NCBI GenBank assembly: GCA_025965815.1
Contig: JAOPWF010000822.1
Location: 1 to 6,663 of the forward strand
DNA length: 6,663 nt
Reading direction: 5' to 3'
Source: Mycobacterium sp.
GTDB lineage: Bacteria; Actinomycetota; Actinomycetes; Mycobacteriales; Mycobacteriaceae
Each line of letters opens with the position of its first letter. Within the stretch, counting starts at the first letter, position 1. Position numbers and translations under genes: made by a program. Below are positions 1-5,305 of this stretch, in pieces. Below the pieces are notes generated by a model, which was given only the letters and a program-made list of their open reading frames with translations, was not told the origin of the DNA and did not search any database.

Positions 1-2
1 TG

Positions 3-80
3 TGTCCGTGGCCATGAAAAAGTCCCCACTGGTGGCCAAGTGGAGGTCCCCGCTGGTGGCCAGATAAAAGTCCCCGCCCC
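3..80 (+). repeat. Left end of IS21 element: three tandem 24-bp repeats
   Basis: Three units follow one another at 10-33, 34-57 and 58-80. Each starts GGCCA, has a variable stretch, then AAGTCCCC or AGGTCCCC; the first two end CTGGT. Multiple end repeats that include part of the terminal inverted repeat are known in IS21-family elements and are taken to be transposase binding sites. The innermost unit, with GATAAAAGTCC, matches the inner unit of the right end. Confidence 0.88.
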
Positions 81-110
81 GTGTTCGTCGTGTCGATCAG
101 GAACTGCGGG

Positions 111-161
111 CCCCGGTGGTGACGGTGAAGGTGCCAACCACTCATCGTCACCACCGGGGAG
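111..161 (+). promoter_or_regulatory. Long hairpin covering the istA Shine-Dalgarno
   Basis: Positions 111-124 (CCCCGGTGGTGACG) are perfectly complementary to 146-159 (CGTCACCACCGGGG), giving a 14-bp stem with a 21-nt loop. The istA Shine-Dalgarno GGGGAG lies at 156-161, so four of its six bases are in the right arm. A transcript containing both arms, such as one reading in from outside, should hide the ribosome binding site. Comparable hairpins limit transposase translation from read-through transcripts in IS10, IS50 and IS200. The palindrome could instead be a protein-binding site. The stem is seen directly; its function is inferred. Confidence 0.7.
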
Positions 162-166
162 TTCCA

Positions 167-1675
167 TTGAAGTCTGCGAAGGAACGCATGGACATCATTT
201 CTGCATATCAACAAGTCGGGTCGTACCGTGGGGCCGCCGTGCTGTGCGGTACCACCCCCAAGACCGTCAAGCGGGTCGTCGAGAAGTTCGAATCCGGTGA
301 CACTGCGCTGCCGCGGGCCGAGCGGGCTCACAACTATGATGCGGTGACTGAGCTGGTCGCCGAACGAGTCGAGAAATCGCAAGGCCGGATGTCGGCCAAG
401 CGGATGCTGCCGATCGCGAGGGCCGCCGGCTATGACGGCTCGCCCCGTAATTTCCGCCGTCTGGTCGCCCACGCGAAAGTGTTGTGGCGCAACGAACATC
501 ACCGGGGTCGCCGGCCGGCGGTGTGGTCACCGGGTGAGTATTTGGTGATCGACTGGGCCCAAGCCGCGCCGGGGTTGTTTCTGTTTTGCGCGGTGTTGGC
601 GTTCTCCCGGTGGCGCTTCGTCGCGTTCGCCACCGATCAGCGGGCGTCGACGACGCTGGCGTTGATCGCCGAAGCGTTGGCCGCGATCGGTGGTGTCCCG
701 ATGCGGGTGCTGGCCGACCGGATGGCGTGTTTGAAGGGCGGGGTGGTCGCCAACGTGGTGATTCCCACCGCCGAATATGTCCGCCTGGCAACCCATTACG
801 GGTTCGCCCCGGACTTTTGTCATGCCGATGACCCACAATCGAAGGGCATCGTGGAGAACTTGTGTGGCTACTCCCAACGCGACCTGGCGGTCCCGCTGCT
901 CACCGAGGCCGCGATCACCGGGGTTCCGGTGGACCTGCGGGCGGCCAACGCCGCCGCCCGGGCATGGTGTGTCGAAGTCAATGCCGCGGTGCATTCGGAG
1001 ATCTGCGCGGTTCCCGACGAACGGCTCCTCGTCGAACGGGAACTCCTACAACCACTGCCGTCGCTGCGCCTGCAGATCGGGCCCCCGTCGGTGCTCCGCA
1101 AGGTCGACCGGCTGTCGTGTGTCCGGTACGCCTCGGCCCGCTATTCGGTGCCCACTCGGCTGATCGGAACCAGCGTGGCGGTGGTAGTCGATCACGGTGC
1201 GGTCTGCATCGTGGAACCCGCCACTGGGGTGATCGTGGCCGAACACGAACTCGGCGCCCCGGGAACCGCATCCGTCATCGATGACCACTACGACGGTCCC
1301 CGGCCGGCACCCAATCGTGGACCGCGACCGAGAACCACCGCCGAACAACAGTTCTGCGCCTTGGGCGAGGACGCCGCAGCGTTCCTGGTCGGGGCTGCTG
1401 CGATCGGCAACACCCGCCTGGGCTCGGAGCTGGAGGTGCTGCTCGGGTTGGGCGCCGCGCATGGCACCGACGCGCTGATCGCGGCGTTGCACCGAGCAGT
1501 GGCGTTCCGGCGGTTCCGTGCCGCCGACGTGCGCTCCATCCTGGCCGCCGGCGCCGGAACCCCACAACCGCGTTCCGCCGGGGAGGCATTGATCCTGGAC
1601 CTGCCGGTCGCTCCGACCCGATCGTTGGATGCCTACAAGGTCACCCCGAACGTCGATGGCGGTGTGAATTCATGA
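167..1675 (+). CDS. istA: IS21-family transposase IstA (DDE recombinase)
   Basis: IstA catalyses strand cleavage and transfer at the element ends, working with the ATPase IstB. The proposed product is 502 aa, within the normal IstA range. I chose TTG at 167 because GGGGAG (156-161) lies 5 nt upstream and the protein then begins LKSAKERMDII, as expected for actinobacterial IstA. GTG at 116 is also in frame but lies inside the left arm of the upstream hairpin and adds 17 atypical residues. Counting from TTG, a helix-turn-helix spans about 17-38 (VGSYRGAAVLCGTT...). The catalytic triad is probably D129 (VIDWAQ), D184 (VLADRM) and E230 (KGIVENL). The C-terminal part is the usual variable end-binding and IstB-interacting region. 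The stop codon overlaps the istB start in ATGA, implying translational coupling. No frameshift or missing motif is visible. Confidence 0.95.
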   Translation: MKSAKERMDIISAYQQVGSYRGAAVLCGTTPKTVKRVVEKFESGDTALPRAERAHNYDAVTELVAERVEKSQGRMSAKRMLPIARAAGYDGSPRNFRRLVAHAKVLWRNEHHRGRRPAVWSPGEYLVIDWAQAAPGLFLFCAVLAFSRWRFVAFATDQRASTTLALIAEALAAIGGVPMRVLADRMACLKGGVVANVVIPTAEYVRLATHYGFAPDFCHADDPQSKGIVENLCGYSQRDLAVPLLTEAAITGVPVDLRAANAAARAWCVEVNAAVHSEICAVPDERLLVERELLQPLPSLRLQIGPPSVLRKVDRLSCVRYASARYSVPTRLIGTSVAVVVDHGAVCIVEPATGVIVAEHELGAPGTASVIDDHYDGPRPAPNRGPRPRTTAEQQFCALGEDAAAFLVGAAAIGNTRLGSELEVLLGLGAAHGTDALIAALHRAVAFRRFRAADVRSILAAGAGTPQPRSAGEALILDLPVAPTRSLDAYKVTPNVDGGVNS

Positions 1676-2478
1676 CGACACCGGCGAAGGCCGCTAAACC
1701 CGTTGCACCACCGGCTGTTCCAGTACTGGCTGCTGATCTCGACGCGGGGTTGCGGCGGCTCAAACTTGCCGCGATCCGGCGCACCGCACCCGAGGTCCTG
1801 CTCACTGCGAAGACGCAACGCTGGACCCCCGAAGAAGTCCTGCGGACCCTGGTCGAGACCGAACTCGCGGCTCGGGATGCCTCCAACGTCGTCAACCGAC
1901 TCAGGGCCGCCGGGTTCCCGGTCGCCAAGACCTTGGAGTCCTTCGACGTAGCCGCTTCGTCGATTCAGCCGAAAGTGTTCGACTACCTGTCGAGCCTGGA
2001 ATGGGTTCGTGCACAAGCGAACGTGGCGATCATCGGACCGGCTGGGACAGGCAAGTCGCACACCCTGATCGGGCTCGGGGTCGCCGCCGTGCACGCCGGG
2101 CACAAAGTCCGCTACTTCACCGCCGCCGACCTGGTCGAAACCCTCTACCGAGGTTTAGCCGACAACACCGTCGGCAAGATCATCGAATCCCTGCTCCGTG
2201 TCGATCTGATCGTCCTCGACGAACTGGGCTTCGCGCCGCTTGATGACACTGGCACCCAACTACTGTTCCGCCTCGTCGCCGGCGCCTACGAACGCCGATC
2301 CCTGGCCATCGGCTCTCACTGGCCCTTCGAGGAATGGGGCCGGTTCCTGCCCGAGCAGACCACCGCGGTCAGCATCCTGGACCGGCTCCTGCACCATGCA
2401 ACCGTCGTCATCACCGACGGCCAGTCCTACCGCATGAAAGACGCCCAACACCGAAAGGAGAACCCGCAAACAACCTAA
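1672..2478 (+). CDS. istB: IS21-family helper ATPase IstB
   Basis: IstB is the AAA+ partner of IstA. In IS21 it assembles on DNA in an ATP-dependent way, selects and bends the target and stimulates strand transfer. This 268-aa protein has the family's usual length. It has an N-terminal helical region (about 1-110, with LRRLKLAAIRR), Walker A GPAGTGKS at 122-129 and Walker B LIVLDELGF at 179-187. A sensor-region SHWPFEEW follows at 215-222, then a C-terminal DRLLHHATVVITDGQSYR segment characteristic of IstB. SHWPF in place of the common SN-x-PF sequence is, as I recall, typical of actinobacterial IstB and not damage. The ATG lies in the ATGA overlap with istA and has no strong Shine-Dalgarno, so expression probably depends on coupling. 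The right end repeats of the IS start 12 bp after the stop. Confidence 0.96.
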   Translation: MTTPAKAAKPVAPPAVPVLAADLDAGLRRLKLAAIRRTAPEVLLTAKTQRWTPEEVLRTLVETELAARDASNVVNRLRAAGFPVAKTLESFDVAASSIQPKVFDYLSSLEWVRAQANVAIIGPAGTGKSHTLIGLGVAAVHAGHKVRYFTAADLVETLYRGLADNTVGKIIESLLRVDLIVLDELGFAPLDDTGTQLLFRLVAGAYERRSLAIGSHWPFEEWGRFLPEQTTAVSILDRLLHHATVVITDGQSYRMKDAQHRKENPQTT

Positions 2479-2490
2479 GGATTACCGCAC

Positions 2491-2544
2491 GGGGCGAGGA
2501 CTTTTATCTGGCCACCAGCGGGGACTTCTACTTGGCCATTGACA
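2491..2544 (-). repeat. Right end of IS21 element: two 24-bp repeats, inverted
   Basis: Read on the minus strand from 2544, this end has TGTCAA, then a GGCCAAG...AAGTCCCCGCTGGT unit, then a GGCCAGATAAAAGTCC unit. It matches the left end but has one 24-bp unit fewer. It begins 12 bp after the istB stop codon. The outer end abuts the truncated gene at 2545. Confidence 0.88.
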
Positions 2545-2974
2545 CCGTGTGCCTGTACTTCACCGGCGCTCGCACAGGGTTCACCGGTGAGCAGCTCACC
2601 GGCCTCTGGGACATGGCCCGCACGGTCAGCGACCAGCTCGCCGTAGCACGTTCGCTACCCGCTGTGCTCGCCGTGTCCGCTGCCACCGAACAGCTCATCC
2701 CCATTGATGCCACCACACAGGACGCAGAAGACTTCATGGTTGGGGGAGCTCAGCTTCGAGGCCTTCGCGTCCAACCTGCGTGTCCTGGACGTGGGCCCAC
2801 CCGAGGCTGTGCGACCGTGGCAATTGGGGGCCGGCGATTGTCCTCCAGTTCCAGGGCGAACTCAATGCCGGCATCTGCACCTTCAACGGCCAGCTCCGCA
2901 TCGTTCGTGCCAGCCATGACCCATTCCCGGACTACCGCGAGCGCGTCCGCGACGCCCTCGACGCCGCTTGCTGA
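2545..2974 (+). pseudogene. 3' remnant of a condensation/acyltransferase-like gene, cut by the IS
   Basis: Coding-like sequence runs from the IS right end to TGA at 2972-2974 but changes frame twice. The first part (TGFTGEQLTGLWDMARTVSD...) stays in one frame to about 2740. The second (ELSFEAFASNLRVLDVGPPE) runs to about 2828. The third (PAIVLQFQGELNAGICTFNG...) runs to the stop. Each change needs one base removed, and each sits at a G5 run (after CATGGTT and after GGCAATT). Taking one G from each gives an unbroken frame, with joins FMVGELSFEAF and PWQLGPAIVLQ. The SNLRVLDV, GPAIVLQFQGE and C-terminal DALDAAC pattern resembles the C-terminal half of condensation-like or PapA-type acyltransferases (CoA-dependent acyltransferase superfamily). 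That assignment is from memory and tentative. The 5' part, probably including the HHxxxD region, is missing. G-run length errors in the sequence are an alternative to real mutation. Confidence 0.6.
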
Positions 2975-2988
2975 GGGCTCCGGCCCTC
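2973..2988 (+). terminator. Possible hairpin terminator after the condensation-like remnant
   Basis: GAGGGC, a TCCG loop and GCCCTC form a perfect 6-bp GC-rich stem that overlaps the TGA stop codon of the upstream remnant. No T-tract follows, so it is at best a weak intrinsic terminator. GC-rich hairpins without U-tracts are common at actinobacterial gene ends. Confidence 0.35.
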
Positions 2989-3042
2989 CTCAAACCCGAC
3001 TGACGGCCAACCACGGCTCGTCCGGCGCTCTCATGTTTTTCG
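2989..3042 (+). repeat. Imperfect direct repeat, copy A
   Basis: This stretch begins CTCAA, passes through CTCGTCCGGCGCTCTCATG and ends with a T5CG run. It aligns with 3890-3940. The core from 3017 to 3042 differs from the second copy by two substitutions and one T. The first half is less alike, though CTCAA and a CCCGA-like stretch are shared. The copy follows the hairpin at 2973-2988 and lies about 130 bp upstream of the cupin gene. Confidence 0.55.
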
Positions 3043-3156
3043 ACCGGCGTCACCACGCCAGCGGTGCCCCCATGCGCAGATCTCCTGAATCTGTGCGCGT
3101 CTTTGTCTTGAATGACACGCAGATGAGTGCTGCAATCAGCAAGCTGGCGCCAATTG

Positions 3157-3162
3157 AGGAGG
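3157..3162 (+). promoter_or_regulatory. Strong Shine-Dalgarno of the cupin gene
   Basis: AGGAGG sits 7 nt before the ATG at 3170. It is the best ribosome binding site in the window and fixes the start of the downstream gene. An imperfect inverted repeat, CAGAT-7nt-ATCTG (3077-3093), lies further upstream and could be an operator; support for it is weak. Confidence 0.85.
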
Positions 3163-3169
3163 GAGCGTT

Positions 3170-3532
3170 ATGGGAAATTACAACCCGGCGATGCAGAGGG
3201 TGCATTTGGCGAACGTCGAAAGCGACGCACACGGATTGATCTCCAAGCGCACGGCTGAACTCGACGGCCTGTCCGTCACCCAAGTGACGTTCAACGAAGG
3301 AGCTCGCTGGTCCATCGATCTCAAGGAGTACGCGGGCACGGAGCTCTGCGAGCTTCCCCACGTCGCGCTGGTCATCAGTGGTGCCCTTGGAGTACGGATG
3401 GCGGACGGTTCGGAAGAAATCTTCTCTGCAGGCGACGTGATGCTTCTTCCGCCAGGGCACGACGCCTGGACGGTTGGCGAGGAGGCGTGCACTTTCGTCG
3501 AGTTCTCCCGTGGAAACGACTACTACGCATGA
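3170..3532 (+). CDS. Small single-domain cupin protein
   Basis: The 120-aa product is a single cupin beta-barrel, probably cytoplasmic since no signal peptide or membrane segment is visible. The N-terminal third leads into RWSIDLKEYAGTELCELPHV (47-65), then VISGALGVRMADGSEE (68-83), SAGDVMLLPPGHDAW (86-100) and a closing TFVEF strand. H64 and H97 are likely metal or ligand residues; the classic HxH of cupin motif 1 is absent, as I recall for this PPGHDAW subgroup. No substrate can be assigned. The family includes small enzymes, sensors and orphan proteins. The start is fixed by AGGAGG at 3157-3162. The gene is intact and monocistronic, with decayed genes on both sides. A stem-loop lies about 105 bp downstream. 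The cupin call is firm; the function is unknown. Confidence 0.88.
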   Translation: MGNYNPAMQRVHLANVESDAHGLISKRTAELDGLSVTQVTFNEGARWSIDLKEYAGTELCELPHVALVISGALGVRMADGSEEIFSAGDVMLLPPGHDAWTVGEEACTFVEFSRGNDYYA

Positions 3533-3637
3533 CCGATGGCGACCGCTGTCCGCGGGGCTACACCGCGTCTACACCGGAAATGATCAGCGTTTCGCCGCGT
3601 CGTCGATAGCTCGCCGGCACACCCGCGTGCCTGGGGC

Positions 3638-3656
3638 GGCAATCTCGCGGATTGCC
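3638..3656. terminator. Stem-loop downstream of the cupin gene
   Basis: GGCAATC, a TCGCG loop and GATTGCC form a perfect 7-bp stem about 105 bp after the cupin stop codon. No T-run follows on either strand. It could end the cupin transcript or be a chance hairpin. Confidence 0.3.
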
Positions 3657-3766
3657 CTGGACCTGCGCGCACCGGCTCCCCTGCCCCCCGTCCATCATCT
3701 TTTCCTCGCTGCGCTTGGCGGGTCGACTCGCCATGTTCAATACGCACCGGTACCAGCTACGCCGAG

Positions 3767-3784
3767 TTGCATCAGATGATGCAA
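3767..3784. promoter_or_regulatory. 18-bp palindrome, possible operator
   Basis: TTGCATCA, a GA spacer and TGATGCAA form a perfect inverted repeat with 8-bp arms. It is AT-richer than its surroundings and has the size and symmetry of a dimeric repressor site such as those of GntR- or TetR-type regulators. No intact gene starts next to it, so its target is unknown or lost. Confidence 0.4.
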
Positions 3785-3889
3785 GGTCTCTGTCCGGTTT
3801 GAGCACCGCCGAGTCCTCCAAAAGGCTTTGTATCGATAGTTCGCGCACTCCACTGGCACACAGCACGCGTGTTCCGAACGTGTCTGTTA

Positions 3890-3940
3890 CTCAAGCCCCG
3901 ATGGATGACGCGCGACTCGTTCGGCACTCTCATGTTTTCG
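3890..3940 (+). repeat. Imperfect direct repeat, copy B
   Basis: This is the second copy of the sequence at 2989-3042. It begins CTCAAGCCCCGA and carries the core CTCGTTCGGCACTCTCATG followed by a T4CG run. It lies about 900 bp from copy A in the same orientation, so the two copies bracket the cupin gene and most of the non-coding stretch. Confidence 0.55.
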
Positions 3941-3985
3941 CGGACATCCCGGAACTCAGTCCGCAACTGGTTGAGAGTTCGCAGA

Positions 3986-4368
3986 TCACCAGGCGCACTC
4001 ACTATCAACATGTTCCGGATCGGACACTCGCCCTCCGGCTCCCACAGATTGCCCAGTTCCGCCTGCGCACAGCGCACGTTCTGTCACAGTGACGAATTGC
4101 CTTGCGGCAGTGGCACATCGAGCAGACTTCGCGCATGAGAAAATGCGCGTCTGGTGCACCACCGCGCGGAGGTACTCCGTGCAACTCACAACGAGCAGGT
4201 CATCGTTGTTCTGGTAGTGGCTGTAGAAAGTCGACCGCCCGATGTCGGCGCGGTCGAGGATGTCTTGCACGGTGGTTCGTTCGTATCCCCTTCGAGCATC
4301 AGCTCTATCAGCGCCCGATGCAACAGATCCCTGGTTCGCCGCACGCGACGATCCAATATCCCCGTCAT
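3986..4368 (-). pseudogene. Frameshifted TetR-family regulator remnant
   Basis: The minus-strand ATG at 4366-4368 has AGGGAG about 6 nt upstream and starts MTGILDRRVRRTRDLLHRAL, a typical TetR N-terminus. After IELMLE (near 4291) the frame is lost. It resumes in another frame as RGYERTTVQDILDRADIGRS and TFYSHYQNNDDLLVV, the helix-turn-helix core of the TetR_N domain. Adding one base within the GAAGGGG run restores LERGYERTTVQ, so a one-base deletion is the simplest cause. Beyond about 4140 (CTEYLRAVVHQ) the ligand-binding domain is no longer recognisable, although the frame stays open to 3986. The remnant would encode about 126 aa against the usual 180-220. It is divergent from the methyltransferase remnant, so it probably repressed that gene and itself. 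It is very unlikely to be functional now. Confidence 0.78.
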
Positions 4369-4385
4369 GATGTGCTCCCTCGTTG

Positions 4386-4407
4386 CCGGACAAAACTCGG
4401 TGTCCGG
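4386..4407. promoter_or_regulatory. Inverted-repeat operator between tetR and the methyltransferase
   Basis: CCGGACA, 8 nt and TGTCCGG form a perfect 7-bp inverted repeat. It lies 17 bp upstream of the tetR ATG and about 70 bp upstream of the methyltransferase ATG. A 22-bp dyad in the gap between a TetR-type gene and a divergent neighbour is the standard position for its own operator. A weak promoter for the plus-strand gene may lie at 4438-4443 (TTGTGG) and 4462-4467 (TACATC). Regulator binding is inferred. Confidence 0.5.
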
Positions 4408-4475
4408 TGCGGTATCGGCCAGTCTTCACCGATTTGGTTGTGGTGGCGCAACGCATCCGACTACATCATGAACAT

Positions 4476-5168
4476 ATGTCCGATATCGAACAACAACAGC
4501 AGCCAACCAACCATGCCGAGGGATCCAGGGATTAGACGGGCATTCTCATCTCCCGCGTCCATGGTTACAACCTCTTCAGCGCGGTCTTCTTCGCCGGTAG
4601 GCGCGGGAAGCTTGACGCCAAGCTGGCCGCGATCAGTGGAGCCGGCGCCGGCGACCACATACTCGACATCGGTAGTGGGCCCAGGCGTTTCGCGTCCACG
4701 CTCGCCGATAGGTCGGTCCGTCGGGAAGCGTCGTTGGCGTGGACCCTTCCCGACCGATGATTGACTTCGCCTCCAAGCACGCTGGCCGCCAGAGGAATTG
4801 CCGATTTCAGCTAGGAACGGCTCAGTCGCTCGACCTGCCTGGCGCGGCCGTCGACGTCGTGACCCCCACGTTCGCGATGCACCATATTCCCGAAGAACAG
4901 CTGGAAACGGCGATGGCTGAGATGTTCCGGGTACTCCGTCCAGGCGGCCAGCTCTTGCTCGCCGACCTGCACCCGACGGGGCGCGTACGTCCGTTCGTCG
5001 TGCGCCATCGCGCGCATCCCTTCGAGCCACACCCAGCACCAGCACGCGACCTCGGACAGGGGCGCTGTCATAAATCCTTACGAGACGGTAAGGGTGATCG
5101 GTTTCGACAGCTTCCACTTCAAAACTGTGAAGCCACGTACCGGCTGCCTCACGGCCATCAAACCGGAG
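4476..5168 (+). pseudogene. Class I SAM-dependent methyltransferase, broken
   Basis: The pieces rebuild a Rossmann-fold methyltransferase of about 230 aa. Frame one starts at ATG 4476 (MSDIEQQQQPTNHAEGSRD), meets TAG at 4533-4535, then continues RVHGYNLFSAVFFAGRRGK and HILDIGSGPRRFASTLA, the SAM-binding motif I. A one-base loss near 4704-4714 moves it to the frame reading VGPSGSVVGVDPSRPMIDFA. That frame continues to FQLGTAQSLDLPGAAVDVV, TFAMHHIPEE and MFRVLRPGGQLLLADLHPTG (motif II onward). A one-base gain between about 4985 and 5055 leads to INPYETVRVIGFDSF and TVKPRTGCLTAIKPE, a plausible C-terminus. The third glycine expected in motif I is arginine (AGG at 4683). No clear ribosome binding site precedes the ATG, so the transcript may have been leaderless. 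The family modifies small molecules or lipids; the substrate is unknown. The last frame stays open to TGA at 5289-5291, but similarity fades after about 5168. Confidence 0.8.
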
Positions 5169-5305
5169 TGGCAGTGCGGATTCGGCGGCAAGGGCGGCGT
5201 AGCGGCCGCGGATGAAGACCGGCATACCGTTCCCCAGTGCGGGTTTCGCTCCGGCTGGGACGAACGCCCGTCCTGTGAGGCCCACTGGTGACTGGATGTG
5301 GTCGC

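Larger units (their letters stand above)
3..2544 (+). mobile_element. Complete IS21-family insertion sequence
   Basis: This 2542-bp element has istA and istB in the standard IS21 order, with related inverted ends. The left end reads TGTCCGTGGCCA and the right end, on the other strand, reads TGTCAATGGCCA, so both begin 5'-TG and reach the shared TGGCCA at the same spacing. That fixes the termini at 3 and 2544. The inner 48 bp of each end (33-80 and 2491-2538) match at 45 positions. Both genes are open with their key motifs, so the copy looks functional. Only two bases (TG) precede the left end, so the target duplication cannot be read in full. The right flank starts CCGTGTG, compatible with a 5-bp (CCGTG) or 7-bp (CCGTGTG) duplication. 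The insertion removed the 5' part of the gene now starting at 2545. Confidence 0.93.
3533..3985. other. Non-coding or degenerate stretch, no gene supported
   Basis: About 450 bp separate the cupin stop from the tetR remnant. Open frames exist on both strands, but none shows a recognisable motif, a good ribosome binding site or consistent codon use. A minus-strand frame starting near 3734 (MASRPAKRSEEKMMDGG) looks vaguely like the start of a TetR-type protein but does not continue as one. The stretch contains a stem-loop, an 18-bp palindrome and one copy of a roughly 50-bp direct repeat, listed separately. It is probably old gene debris with leftover regulatory sequence. Confidence 0.5.

Noticed and set aside
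3..80. CRISPR-like array of regularly spaced repeats
   Set aside because: The three units abut without unique spacers, lie at the IS end and have inverted partners at the other end, so they are transposase-type end repeats.
116..166. GTG at 116 as the istA start, giving a 519-aa protein
   Set aside because: It lies in the left arm of the hairpin, has no Shine-Dalgarno at the right distance, and adds residues unlike IstA. TTG at 167 has GGGGAG 5 nt upstream and a family-like N-terminus.
2334..3239. Plus-strand open frame of 301 codons across the IS end and beyond
   Set aside because: It starts out of frame inside istB, crosses the IS border and the frameshifted remnant, and ends inside the cupin gene. 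Only its middle part matches real coding sequence.
3558..3866. Minus-strand frame with a TetR-like start (MASRPAKRSEEK)
   Set aside because: The resemblance ends after about 15 residues and no helix-turn-helix follows in any frame, so a second regulator is not supported.
3652..4092. Plus-strand open frame of 146 codons in the non-coding stretch
   Set aside because: It has no recognisable motif and no ribosome binding site, and it overlaps the tetR remnant on the other strand.
4739..5215. A separate intact methyltransferase gene starting at GTG 4739
   Set aside because: The GTG lies inside VVGVDPSRPM, past the SAM-binding motif I, which sits upstream in another frame. The open frame is only part of a broken gene.
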